Positions 34,148-45,831 are shown, counted from the first letter of the stretch. The stretch is 64,000 bases of DNA from Castanea sativa (GCF_040712315.1 NC_134017.1:15902001-15966000); one strand, 5' to 3'. Numbers and translations are program-made. The notes: generated by a model from the letters alone, not told the origin.

Positions 34148-34440
34148 CTAGGACGGTTCCCCATTTGGCAATTCTTCCCACTTTAATCTCGCACTTCGCG
34201 GGGATTGATTTAAGAGGGAGTTGTGTAAGAACAACAACCGTATGAGGCTGAAGTAATGGGGAAGTCTTCGTGTAGCATGTACCACCGCCAAGATAGCTTT
34301 TTCCGGTGGTAAATAACTCGGCTCGGCCTCGTACGATTTGCTTACATAATAAACCGGTCTCTGAATGTTATTGTCATCTCGGATAAGAACCAAACTAAGC
34401 GCATGATTAGCCACCGCAATATATGCGAACAAAATCTCAT
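34148..34440 (-). pseudogene. Pol RNase H of the Tat element
   Basis: 'ALSLVLIRDDNNIQRPVYYV' and 'YLPPEKAILAVVHATRRLPH' are the standard Ty3/gypsy RNase H strands following RT. Frame changes at about 34260 and 34440 cut it from its neighbours. One is a missing base next to a CAG, after which the conserved 'QPHTVVVLTQLPL' continues in another frame. Confidence 0.85.
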
Positions 34441-34486
34441 CAACCTCTCGGTCGAGACATAAGCGGTGGTCGCGAGAGATACTCTT

Positions 34487-35330
34487 TTAGGCTTGTTGGA
34501 AAGCCACCGCGCACTCCTCGGTCCATTCAAAACCCTTCCATTTATTTAATAATTGAAAGAAAGGTCTGCATCCGTCCGCGGACCGAGATATAAATCGGTT
34601 GAGAGCGACGGTCATGCACGTTAGCCTTTGCACTTCTTTAGGATTCCGAGGTGGGTGTAAGGCCTTGTTTATTGCCTTGACTGAGCGAGGATTCACTTGA
34701 TTCCCCCGTGAGTCACCATATATCCTAGAAACTTGCCCGATCCCACACCGAAAGAGCATTTAGAGGCATTGAACGCAATTTATACTCTCTTAGCTTCGAA
34801 AAGTGTTGCTCGGATCTTCCGGATGTACTGAAACTTCTTTACTCTTTACCACCATATCGTCCACGTATACCTCGATAGTTTTTCCTAGCCGTGCCTCAAA
34901 CATTCTCGTCATCATCCTTTGGTAGGTAGTCCTGCGTTTTTCAAACCAAAAGGCATTACCTTATAATGATAATTTCCCGTAGGAGTGACGAATGCGGTCT
35001 TCTCCCCGGTCCTCAACGGCTAAAGGTATGCGGTGATAACCTTGGAAAGCATCAAGAAAACTCATCCGAGGATGTCCAACGATAGCGTCAACCAATTGAT
35101 CAATCCGAGGCATTGGGAATGAGTCCTTCGGGCAAGCTTTGTTTAAGTACGTGAAGTCTACACAAACTCTCCATTTCCCATTCTTCTTTTTCACCACCAC
35201 CGTATGGGCTAACCATTCGGGATAAAACACTTCTTTGATAGCACCGCCTCTTTGAGTTTGAGCACTTCCTCTTTATGGCTTCGGAATGTTCTTTTGAGGA
35301 CCTCCGAGGTGGTTGCCTCCTCGGAACTAC
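34487..35330 (-). pseudogene. Reverse transcriptase of the Tat element (broken)
   Basis: 'YPEWLAHTVVVKKKNGKWRV' and 'CPKDSFPMPRIDQLVDA' (about 35230-35090), 'MSFLDAFQGYH' with the first catalytic Asp (about 35065), then, after a frameshift, 'PFGLKNAG' (about 34950) and, after another, 'YVDD' (about 34857-34868). The connection region has 'PRNPKEVQRLT' and 'RFISRSAD' (about 34650-34580). Substitutions such as GYHRIP for the usual GYHQIP match CAG-to-CGG changes. Confidence 0.9.
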
Positions 35331-36053
35331 AGTTGGATTGACCCTTAAATGATGACATATGAAGTTCGGATCAACCCCAGGGGCCTCATACGCGTTCCAA
35401 GCAAATACATCCATATTTTTCTTTAAAAATAAAATCAGCTCTATCTTCTCTTCCTGCGGCAATTGAACTCCAACTTGGAAGAACTTCTCAGGATCATTGT
35501 CTATGAGAATTTTCTCCAATTCTTCACATACTGCTTCATCTACCTCGATTTGCGGGAAGAGACTTTGATTGCTATGCTTCTCCGTTAGCCGAGGCGAGGT
35601 ACGGTTACGGTCTGCACGAGTGCAGTAGTGACACCTTTGTCGAGCCACAGACTGACTCCCAAGTAACTCTACCACCTGGTCTCCAGAATGAAATTTGACT
35701 TTGACATGCAAGGTTGAGGAAACAGCCCCTAACGCATGCAGCCAAGGTCTCGCTACAATAGCCGTATAGGGAGAATAAGCATCGACCACGATGAAATCTA
35801 CGTCTACCACCTCCGGACCTGATTGCACGAGCGGTCTAATTTGTCCCTTCGGAACGACAGCTCTCCCTTCGAAGCTTATCAAGGGTGAGTCATATGGCAT
35901 AAGATCTTCAACTCTTAATTTCAAGCCTCTAAATAGGTCAGGGTACATGATATCTGCACCACTACGTTGATCAACCATTACTCTTTTTACATCATAGTTC
36001 CCTATTCTGAGGGTTACCACTAAGGCATCATCATGAGGCTGGATGGTCCCCAT
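35331..36053 (-). CDS. Protease and RT N-terminus of the Tat element (open stretch)
   Basis: A clean frame from 36053 carrying the retropepsin fold. 'VMVDQRSGADIMY' holds the active-site Asp at residue 28, but the Gly expected two residues later is Arg (DQR instead of DQG), so the protease is probably dead. It continues through 'FIVVDAYSPYTAIVARPWLH' to an acidic linker and the RT entry 'LILFLKKNMDVFAW'. This stretch has ordinary CAG/CTG content and no frameshift, unlike its neighbours on both sides. Confidence 0.82.
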
Positions 36054-36059
36054 CTTGTC

Positions 36060-37581
36060 CTCTTCAGAGAAACTTAGAGCGGCGGGATACTTGCCTTAAT
36101 CCTCTTCGGCTGATCCCGTGACTCCTCGGCCAATGTTCGAGCCCGCGGCATTACCTGAAAGGAGGCGAGCCGATCCTACCGGAGTGTGCCGCAAAAATGA
36201 CATTGATAGTACCTAGAGGAGGTGGATGAAGGACCGTCGTGGTTTGCCACTCCCGATTGGTTTCCTCGCCCGTTGGGTTGGTACGAAGCTTGCTTCAGCT
36301 TTCCCTCTTTAACCAATTGTTCCGAGATGATTCCATAAAGTGCGACAGGTCCTCGGTGGTATGACCTCTCTCCAGTGATAATGGCGGTGGAGATTTTGGT
36401 TGCGTCTCAAAGGGTCCCCTGCCATTTTATTTGGCCATTTGAAAAAAGGCTCATGCCTTATTTTCTCCAACGCCGCACGGCTCCCCGAAGACGGTGTTGA
36501 CCCTTTGTGGGGGTATGTGACCGGCTTGCTTGGAAAAATCCCGCGCGAGCCTATTGTTGTTGTATCGGTCCGACCCGAAATCCCTCCTTTCTTGTGGGAT
36601 AACCTTCGCCTTGGCTTTTCCTCGTTCTTTGATCTTCTTCAACCCTTTTGTACTCGTCGATGCGATCCATCGGTCGACGTACGCTTCGACGAGGTTTCTT
36701 CGTTAAGGATTTCCTCGAAGTCATGCTCCGTTGGTAGGTGACTTTGAAGGTCCTTATTGCTACATCGTCGAAATCTCCCGTCAATTTCGTTGAACATTTC
36801 CCAATACCGGTCCGAATATGTTTTCGGGGTTTCCCCCTTCCCTCATGGCCATGGATAGTAAAGAATCCAATGGACGAGGAACTCTCTTACCGCACGTGAT
36901 AAAGCGAGAACCAAATGCCCTAGTAAGCTCTTTGAAAGAGCCATAAGCCGTCAAACCATCTCATGGCTACGGGCCCTAGGCTAGAAGGAAAAATCTTGCA
37001 TAACAAAGTTTCATTCCCTGGAATGCACTTTGCCATTCTGCGGCCGAAATGGCTTACGTGCTCCACGGGATCCGTCCGACCATTGTAAAGAGTGAAGGCG
37101 AGGTTGTGTGAAGCGCCGAGGCAACCTTCCTTCTTCCAATGCGCGCGAAGGGTGATCTGGAGATTTGACGTAATGCTCTTCCCATTGCGTCATTTCCTAA
37201 GCCCCTAGGGGGGTAGTCTCTGCCACGCCTCCCATGCAGATTGTCTTCTTCGGAAGAGACATATTCACCTGGGGGAGTTCTGGATCTCTGCCCGTAATTG
37301 TCATCCTCGGATCCTTCCGAAGAGGGGTCAGAGACCGGAGGAGTTCTCCTTTGCCTTTCGTGGCACAATCTCTTCTTTAGGCCATCAATCTCCTTCTGCA
37401 TGGCCCTGGCATTTCTTTCATAAGGAGCTCTGCTTCCTCCTTGCGAACGACTAGCACTTCTGATGGTGTGTGTAGTATGTACACTTCCTTCTCGGTTCTC
37501 TCCGTGATCAGGATGCAAGGAGCGATCCTCACGCTGAGAACCCACGGACTCTGCACTGCGTTGTGGTCCTGATCCTACCAT
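36060..37581 (-). pseudogene. Gag of the Tat element (broken)
   Basis: Starts with an ATG at 37581, shortly after the primer-binding site. A 175-residue open N-terminal part is basic, with 'MQKEIDGLKKRLCHERQRR' as a short coiled coil. Then, across several frames, come retrotrans-gag features: 'VSHFGRRMAKCIPGNE', 'WFDGLTAYGSFKEL', 'DSLLSMAMREGETPKTY' and 'YWEMFNEIDGDF' (about 37040-36770). The region from about 37130 down to 36090 is full of small indels. Confidence 0.82.
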
Positions 37582-37611
37582 GATGTCCTAAACTTCCTTA
37601 AAGACTAAATT

Positions 37612-37629
37612 CCCACAGACGGCGCCAAT
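37612..37629 (-). other. Primer-binding site of the Tat element
   Basis: Directly after the 5' LTR the minus strand reads 'attggcgccgtctgtggg', the usual position and form of a plant gypsy tRNA primer site. I do not assign the tRNA. Confidence 0.7.
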
Positions 37630-38361
37630 TGTAAGGTCACAATTCAAATTCCTAATCTCGACAAGGAGGAAAATGGGCTTGAAAGGCCTTTCTTCACAAT
37701 GAATTTGTAGAGGATGGGTTTGTAATTTAGATTTCAAGGATGGCTTAGACAATTACAAAAAGAACGGGCTTTGGGCCCAATGGAACAAAACAAAGAATCG
37801 TTTGCAAAGAGTAAGACTGAGAATTCTTCCTCGGACTGTTTCCGAGGATAGTTTCTAATAATATTTCTCAAGTTTGGATACAAATATTGATTATCATATA
37901 TCTTTTCTTTCTCAAAAAGGCCTCCTCTGTTTCGTATGCCTTCCCTCCTATTTATACTCCTCCTCTTCTCTTCATCATCTTCCACTTTATGGTTGCAACC
38001 CTGATTTTTGGATACTTGTCCCATCCATTCTTCCCTAAAACCCGCTGGGATTTGGGACCGAGTTCCAAGCTCTATGCTCAGGTCCCATCCTTCCATCTAT
38101 ACTGTCAGGGTATCAATTACAGAGTCTTTAATACATGGGCGGTGGTAGCAGCTTTACTTTAGACATTCCACCGCTCTTTCTACTGTCCTCCACGTATACT
38201 GTGTATCCTCGGCTTAACATTCCGAGGACAAATTAACTCCTCGGACGGTATGGGACACTTAAATACTCCACGATTATTTTGATGTTTTCGGATTTGGGTT
38301 TCCAACCCAAAAGACCTTGTTGGGCCGTCCTTCATAAATTACTGGGCCCAATACCCCTACA
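37630..38361 (-). repeat. 5' LTR of the Tat element
   Basis: 732 bases, TG..CA ends intact. Same length as the other LTR. A cluster of about seven mismatches sits at about 38130-38143 against 27674-27687. Confidence 0.92.
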
Positions 38362-38366
38362 TAAAT
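38362..38366. repeat. LTR retrotransposon target-site duplication, right
   Basis: 'taaat', partner of 'taagt' at 27169-27173. Confidence 0.6.
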
Positions 38367-38469
38367 ATTTAAGCAAAAAAATCTCAAAAAAAGGACAACT
38401 CATGCATGATGTATTCTAACATCTAAGTCTATAAGCTAATTAGATAAAGTCCTTTCTCATTCATGAATG

Positions 38470-39010
38470 CTATAGTGTACGTTAATACTTAAACAAATAT
38501 ACATTGCACAATCTAACACTACCAATATCAATTTATACCACCTTATAACACTATGCAAACCACCCACTTGCTCCATTTCAACAACCCACCACAATATCAA
38601 TCATCAACATCACAATATAAAACGTTTACAAGTATTGAAAAAAAAACGTTAATATAATCATACAAAAGTAATTCAACAATATTCATTCACAATTCCCAAA
38701 AAATAAGAAACACTCCTAATATGAATTTAAACCACCTTATAACAGCATGCAAGCCACCTACTTGTTCTAACACAACAACCCACCGCAAAATCAATTATCA
38801 ACATCCCAATATATAATGCTACAAGTATTGAAAACAATTAAATAATATCCATCACATATAACTCAACAATATCCATTTACAATTCCCACAAAATTAAAAA
38901 CACTCACAATATGAATTTGAACCACTTTATAACTCTATGCAAGCCATCCATTTGCTCCAACATAACAATCCACCACAAAACCAAAAAAATTTATTAACAC
39001 TATGTAAAGA
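38470..39010. repeat. About 190-base tandem array in the CACTA interior (second part)
   Basis: Units at 38538, 38732 and 38922 (spacing 190-194) match those at 26060-27000. The array of at least eight units was split by the LTR retrotransposon. Confidence 0.9.
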
Positions 39011-39602
39011 GTGTTTATTTTTTCCATAACATTGAAAGCTCAGCTTTTTCTTCCCCTCTCTTTTCATTCACTTTCTCAGCAACTAAACACACATAAAGCC
39101 AATTCTAAATATCTAATGACTCACTAAATGACTAAAAACAAAAGTGCATTAGTATTTGATTAATAATAATTCTGACAGCAAAGCTGTCGATGTCAGAGTG
39201 ATTTTTTTTTTTTTTTATTTTATGATTTCACCACCCATATTGTGTAGGCCCTACGATTAAAAATAATAATAATAATAAAGAATACAATACGTGGGGACGA
39301 AGATTCTTCCAATGCCTTGTGGAGTTGTCTAGCATTACAACAAACAACTTTTAGATTCTTTCAATGCCTCTACACTTGTGCCCAATTTAGCACTCTCCAA
39401 ACGCCACCCACACCACGCGTGCACTCTTAAAGACAGCCACATTAAGGAAATGGACAGCTTAAGAAAGACCAACAATTAAACATTCATATCCTCCACTTTT
39501 TCCTTATCCACACTACATCGGCACTCTCCATAATTGTTCTTTTTCTTTCCGCTACACTCATAACTGTTCTCACTCTTCACTCTTGCTACAATTAGTCGAC
39601 CA
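39011..39602. other. CACTA interior, no gene seen
   Basis: About 600 bases of AT-rich sequence with a poly-T run (about 39205-39218) and (AAT)n near 39260. No domain recognised. Confidence 0.4.
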
Positions 39603-39611
39603 TTTCCTTAT

Positions 39612-39842
39612 GGAGCAAGTTTCTCTACAATCTGAATTGGAGGAAGTCTCTCAAACTGTGACGTGTCAATATCAAAGAGTGACACCTATCCAACCCCACT
39701 AAAACTCAAATTCAAGAGATAACTCCCGTAAACTCAAACGTTAGCCACTCTCTCGTTAATGGACCGAGTTATATTTCCTTCTCTTTTTTTATCAAAAGAG
39801 CAATTATTTCCCACCATAACCAAAACGAAAATGCTCAGTCCC
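39612..39842 (+). repeat. MULE left terminal inverted repeat
   Basis: About 231 bases. Begins 'ggagcaagtttctctacaat', against 'gtagaaagtttctctgcaat' at the other end (complement). Diverges after 'aaatgctcagtcc'. Confidence 0.92.
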
Positions 39843-42448
39843 TAAGCCACACCAGTCACTCACACTCTCTCTGTCTCATTCCTTCAGCCTTATACAGCTC
39901 AAATCCCTTCTCCATCTCTCTCTTTCATTCTTTTCCCTTTCTCTCTTCAATTGATCTCAACTGTACGCAACTAATGCTCCCCCCGCCTGTGCCCCCCCCC
40001 CCCCCGATCTTTCCATTGTTTCCGATAGTCCCACCCATCCACCACTCTTCGCCATTCCACCCATCCAATCCCTTCCCTCTTAGTTGGTGCCACTCCCTCC
40101 AAATGTCTCTCATTCTACCGTTCCCACTCCCTTCTCCCTTCTCTCTCTCTGCCTTCCCCATCCCCATCCCCCACTCAACTTGTCGCCGCCAAGAACCACC
40201 TCTCCATGTCCTTCTTTTTGTGGCAATCTCAGTGATGAAGACGATTATTTTTGTGGTTATCTTTGTGATGAAGACAAAGATGATTCTTTTGGTGGTAATC
40301 TCTGTGACGAACACAAAGACAATTCCTTTCACAATAATCTCTATGACAAAAACAGAGGCGACTACTTAACCTTTTACAAGGTTTGTTTTCCCTTAGCATA
40401 TTTAAGATTTTTATGCATTGGTTTGTTATTTCTATTGTTGTTCATTGTTTGTGATTGACTTTCAAAGTTTGAATATTGGAGCTTGCCTGATCTTAGTTGA
40501 GTTTTGTAGCTTCGAATTCTGGTGGAATTGTGTCTAAAACTTATATGTTGTACTATCTCTATATAATTTTCCTATTAGTTTTTGTTGTTAGTGATTACTG
40601 GTGGTATTTGGGTTGTTGGTTCACATTTGCTCTTGGGTTTTTTCTTGATTCTTGTGGATTTTCTTTTAAAAGAATTTTTTGGAGGAAAATGTTTAAATGG
40701 GAAATTTTTTTGGGGTTTTGTTTGTTTGGATTGGAAATCTTTGTAACAGTGGAAGGAAAATTGAGGCTTTTTTTTGTTGTTGAAAAAACTTAGCTACAGT
40801 TTTACTTAGGTTCATGTAAAAACTAAGAAATCTAAATAGAATTGAGAAGATTTCATTGACTGAGAGAGAATTACAAGAATTGGGAAAGAATGAATGAAAT
40901 CAATACATAAGGTGCTCTGTTTTATATACACAGAAAAATATAACTAACTCACTAAAGGCGCCAAAAAAAAAAAACAGTTATTTGAAACTTCTAGAAACTG
41001 TACACGTGTTAGTTTTTGAGTAACAACCTCCTTGATTCACGGAACTAACTCCTTCAATGCTCTTAGATGAAGAATTCATGATGTGGCATTGCCTCAATCA
41101 GTTCCAAGACTTATGTGGTAATCAAGACATCTGATGCAAGCTTCATGGTTTGAGCAATGCACTCCTCATCAGCAAATGCTAAACTGCTTGCTGCCCTCGT
41201 GGCTTGACCAGTGCATCTAGCATCAGCAACTGCTACACTGCTTGCTGCCCTCGTGGCTTGACCAGTGCATCTCTCATCACAGCTACTGCACCGCTTGCTA
41301 CCTCTGTGGCTTGGGTTATGCAACTCTATTGTGGGATGTTGCTTTCAATTTTAATAGTTCACTAATTAAATTCAACTATTTAGGGAAAAATACATAGTTA
41401 AATTTAATTGAAGAACATAAGGTACAACATTGAACCAAGTATACCTATGTTTTGTTCTTTTTTGTAATTGGGTATCTAGAAAACAAAATTATATACTTAC
41501 TAAAACAGGTACTGATTTCAGCTTATATTTGAGGCTTTCTTTGTTATTTGGAGTTATGTTAACTACATGAAAATGTTAGTTTTGTATCTTTGTTGAAGTA
41601 TTTGTTTCCTTCATTTAATCTGCTAGGAAATTAAACTTTTTTAGGTGGGACATGATAATTTCTTCCCAACTATCATTGTCAAATTTTGAGTAAAACTTAT
41701 ATGGGGTTGATAGAAAAGAAAATCATATCAACAAATGAACTTTGATATTTATCAGTCACATTATTTTGCAATTTTAATCATATCATCGATTTGTTGTTGT
41801 GCATCAGTTCATTTAGTAAAGCTTTTGAACTTCTGTTGTGATTTCAAACACCTAAACACTCTTGATGACCCTTTAATTCATGCAAAATGGATGAATGTAA
41901 AGAAAGCCATTTCCGAGGAAACAAAAGTTGTAAAGCAATTAGATGTGGAGGAAACAAAAGTTGTAACTTTGTTTTGGTTTCTATTTTAGTTTCTTGGTTT
42001 AGTTGGATAGTCTATATGTTAGGCTTTGTGAAGCCTAATTGTGTTTGATTTGGACTATTAACCGACCCGAAATAATACTGTTACAGTTTTTTAATGGGAG
42101 ATATTCCTATGCCCAGGTAAATATTGTCTTGTGTGTAATTTTTTTTTTCTCTTTGGCGTATATTTTCTCTATTTTTGCATCTCACAGGTCTGGAAATTTC
42201 ATTCATATCACCATCACTATGTTGTTAAATTGGTTTTGATTTGATACTCTTGTTTTCTTGTCATCTATTAGGTGTGCCTCTTTGGGTCTTATTGTGCATC
42301 TACAACCTTTTCCTCTACTAAATTGGTTTGTGTTGGCTAAATGGGTATGCTAGGTAGCTTATGGCTTTTTTCTAAGTTGGTTTACATGTTTTTTTTTTTT
42401 TCATATGCAAATTTATTTTCCTAATCTGCTTACTTTTTTTTTATTAGT
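39843..42448 (+). other. MULE 5' region: leader, Asp-rich repeat and 54-base minisatellite
   Basis: CT- and C-rich leader (39850-40200) with a 12-base poly-C near 39992. At 40220-40352, 33-39-base units encode repeats of the type 'LCDEDKDD'/'LCDEHKDN'. At about 41130-41330, 54-base units ('actgcttgctgcc' at 41183 and 41237, variant at 41291) encode 18-residue repeats on the minus strand. Plus-strand open frames (40497-40793, 41735-41989) have no recognised domain. It may contain 5' exons of the transposase gene, but I cannot join them. Confidence 0.45.
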
Positions 42449-45400
42449 CAAAACGAGGCTCAAGTAGTACCTATTCATGGAAGCCCAAAAAAATTAAGCA
42501 CTGCAATAGATACTCCAAAAATTGGCATGAAATTTGATTGTGATGTTAGTGCATATGAATTTTACAAAGATTATGCCCACCAAATTGGCTTCAGTGTACG
42601 GAAACAATTTATAAAGAGAGAAAATATGGGACAAGTCATAAGGAGAACATTTTGATGCTCAAAAGAGGGTGAACGAGGTGTTGACAAACGCCAAGAACAG
42701 GTACATTTTCATCGCCCAATCTCACGAGTAGGTTGTTTAGCACAAATGACATGTCAGCTTCAAGAAGATGGTATGTTAGAAGTTGTTTCTTTTCATGAAC
42801 AACATAATCATGAGTTTGCTCCTTCACCAATAAAACATATGTTAAGATCAAAAAAAAAAAATTGCACCTGCTCAAAAAGCTATTGCAAATGATGCAGAGA
42901 AGTCTGGAATATCAATAAAACAAACTATAGATTTATGGAGCATGCAAGTTGGTGGTCATGAAAATCTTGGTTTTTTGGATTATGACTATAAAAATCATGT
43001 ACATCGTGAGAGGAGAAAGGCGTTAAAGAAAGGTGATGCTCATGCTGTGATGGAATACTTTTATAATATGTAATTAGAAGATCCATTTTACTTTTATTTA
43101 GTACAAGTTGATGATGATGATTGAACATATTTTGGGCTGATGCTAGATCAATAGTTGATTATGGCCACTTTGGACATGTTTTGTGTTTCGATACAACTTA
43201 TAGGACAAATCAATATAATCGACCATTTGCTCCATTCATCGGGGTTAATCATTACAAACAAACAACCATCTTTGGTGCAGCTTTACTTTATGATGAAACC
43301 ATAGAGTCATTTAAGTGGTTGTTTAAAACTTTTTTGAGTACAATGTCAGGGAAGCAGCCAAAAACTATACTTACAGATCAGTCTGCTGCAATGGCTAAGG
43401 CAATAGCAGAGGTATTTGTTGAATCGAATCATCGTTTATGTGTATGGCATATTTATCAAAATGCTGCTAAGAAACGAAGTCATGTATTTCATTCATCAAA
43501 GCAATTTGCAACTGATTTGAGCAATTGTATGTATGATTATGAAGATGAAGATGAATAGCTAGTTGCATGGAATAATATGCTTGAGAAATATAATCTTACT
43601 AATAATAAATGGTTGTGTGGGATATTTGATCTAAAAGAAAAATGGGTCATGGTATATGGTCGGCATATGTTTATTGCTGATATGAAAAACACCCAACGTA
43701 GTGAGTCAATGAACAATGTGTTGAAGAAATACTTGAAATCGAAATATAATCTTTTTCCTTTTTTGGGACATTAATCTAGAGTCTTGGCTGATAGGAGACG
43801 TCAAGAACTACGAGCTGAGCTCAAAATGAGGTAGACAACACTAGTTTTACAACTTGATGTAGAGATGTTAAGACATGTTGTAAAGTTGTACACCCCAAAA
43901 ATATTCAAAATGTTTCAAGATGAATATATGAAGATAGGGGATTGTAAAATTTTCAAGGTTAGTAAATCTGATACTATCATTGAATATAAAGTTAAATATA
44001 GGCAAAAAACTCAAGAACACCTAGTTAAATATGAAGCCTCAGCAACTAATGTTCAATGCAGTTGCATGAAGTTCAGCTTTGTAAATTTGATACTATAATT
44101 GAATACAAAGTTAAATGGGCAAAAAACTCAAGAGCACCTAGTTAAATATGAAGCCTAAAAAACTAATGTTCAGTGCAGTTGCATGAAGTTCAGCTTTGTA
44201 GGAATTCTTTGTGTCCATGCTTTGAAGGTTCTTGACAAACATTAAGATACTTCTAACTCATTATATATTGAAAAGATGGACACAAGATGCAAATGTTGGT
44301 TCTATCAAGAACTATCATGGTGTTGATATTAAAGGTAATGCTCAAGAGTCATTGGGAAAGTGTTACTCTCATTTATGTCACAATTTTCGTGAAGTTTCCA
44401 TACTTGCAACAGAGTCTTAGATAATGTATGACTATGCCAAAAAGATGTTTTGACACATTATTGAAGGATTTGCAAGAAAGGAGGAAAAAATGTTATTCCC
44501 TTAGCATGGAGGATCAAATAGAGGTCCATGATGAAGTTGTTCTTGGAGATGTTTTACAAGGTGATATTGGACGCCAATCCCATGAGGATATAACTTTTCA
44601 AGATAAACGTGGGATTAAAACAAAACCTACTGTTGGACATCCAAAATCAAGGTTGAAAGGTGTGTTAGAACGGCCAAGAAATTCTAAATCTCAAAGAAAA
44701 AAGGCATGCGAGTCAAGACAAGTTCAATCACTTGGATGCCTAAATAAAGTAAGATATGCTACATTGCACTATAATATGTGAATCTATATGTCTATAAATT
44801 TATTTTAAGTTTATGTGACAATTATTCTTTGCACATGTTATAGGCCAATTCCTCAGTTGACATTAATTCTCTTGAAGAACATAGTAATGTTGAACAAGTT
44901 TCACAGTTGGTGGATAATTTCACTCAAGTATGAATTTTTGGGTATGAGTTTTCAAGTTTCATAGTAAATGGAATTAGATTTATTTGAATTTTGAAATTGT
45001 TTGGGAGTCACTTGTGTTTTGGATTGTGAATAAACAAGGCTTAGATAGAGCTGCTTATACTTAAGTCTAGATTTCATCTCCTAAAATCTATTATTCCTTT
45101 TATTATCTTTATCCTTTTTTTTCAACTTGTAACACTACTTAAATCCTAGTGTTGTCTACATTTTCCTTTTAATGAAATGCTGTCAGAACGCCAACTTATG
45201 AAAAGCCCACTGCCCACCTGTAATTTTTTGCTTGTTGCATTTTTGTTTTTGTTTGGCTGAGTGGTTGAAATATGTGATGGGCCACAAATTAGTAAATAGC
45301 AGTAGATGGGTGGTTCTTTTGATCACCACAAGATTGGTTTGATTATCCTGATAGCTTTCATGGAATGCATGCTAATGGTAACAAAATGAAAACTCAAATT

Positions 45401-45610
45401 TTTAATGCCAATTTTCAAAACAATAATCTAACAACTTCTCCCATCTACAAAAACACACTCTCCTGAGGTTGCTAGGGAACTCATCTTCTGATGGTTCATT
45501 TTTCTTTTCCAAACAGAAAAGATCGAGGAATTTAAGTCCATTGGTCTCAAACAAGTTTCACATTAATCCTCTTGAAGAACTTAGCCATTTGATAGATAGT
45601 AATTTAGGAA
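42449..45610 (+). pseudogene. FAR1/FHY3-like MULE transposase gene, broken
   Basis: An exon entered by 'tttttattag' (acceptor near 42448) starts the FAR1 DNA-binding region: 'GMKFDCDVSAYEFYKDYA', 'GFSVRKQF', 'RRTF*CSKEG' (stop at 42653), 'CLAQMTCQ' and 'HEQHNHEF' (C-C-H-H zinc pattern). After a frameshift in poly-A (about 42851-42863) follow 'EDPFYFYLVQVDDDD' and the MULE transposase: 'LCFDTTYRTNQYNRPFA' (first Asp at 43190), 'TILTDQSAAMAKAI' (second Asp at 43376), 'HRLCVWHIYQNA' and 'TQRSESMNNVLKKYL' (catalytic Glu). A SWIM finger 'CSCMKF...CVHALKVL' (44050-44230) is partly duplicated. Later exons lie at about 44428-44750, 44845-44930 and 45515-45608. Family members are MULE transposases or domesticated light-signalling factors. 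Being inside long TIRs with a TSD, this one is the element's own. Confidence 0.88.
43963..44199 (+). repeat. 119-base tandem duplication across the SWIM zinc finger
   Basis: 'taaatctgatactatc' (43963) and 'taaatttgatactata' (44082) start two adjacent copies. Both end in 'catgaagttcagctttgta'. The first copy breaks off the CxC half of the SWIM motif; only the second is followed by the C-x-H half. Confidence 0.9.
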
Positions 45611-45831
45611 GTTCCACAATTTCAGTAAGGTTTGGTTTTCTTTTTCATAGGAAATCTGGTCACGCTTTATTTATCTTTTGTGCTTGGGGGAAGCAATGAA
45701 TGTGTGTTAGAACTGTAACTGGAATTTATAAGCTAATCTTGCATCTCCCCCCCCCCCCCTCCTCTAAGAAGGAAAAAAAGAAGGAAAGGTTTCCTTCCCA
45801 TAACAAAGCTTAATTGACCATGTGGGAGAAT

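Larger units (their letters stand above)
27174..38361 (-). mobile_element. Ty3/gypsy LTR retrotransposon, Tat lineage, 11.2 kb
   Basis: Two 732-base LTRs (27174-27905 and 37630-38361) with about 17 mismatches by eye (about 2.3%) and no indel, bounded by TG..CA in the upstream copy. Domains run on the minus strand in gypsy order: gag, protease, RT, RNase H, a second RNase H, integrase. Then come a 148-base tandem array and an opposite-strand spliced ORF before the 3' LTR. The double RNase H and the antisense ORF are hallmarks of the Tat/Ogre clade. It inserted into the 190-base array of the CACTA element. Coding frames are broken, mostly in two patches with abnormal CAG/CTG content. Confidence 0.93.

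Noticed and set aside
32540..35330. Frameshifts in pol as evidence of an old, decayed element
   Set aside because: The LTRs differ by only about 2.3% with no indel, and the breaks coincide with missing CAG/CTG triplets in restricted patches, so old age does not explain them.
39925..40458. Proline-rich and Gly-rich open frames as a host gene
   Set aside because: Overlapping frames on both strands come from a CT/C-rich leader with poly-C. There is no domain, and the region lies inside the MULE next to its TIR.
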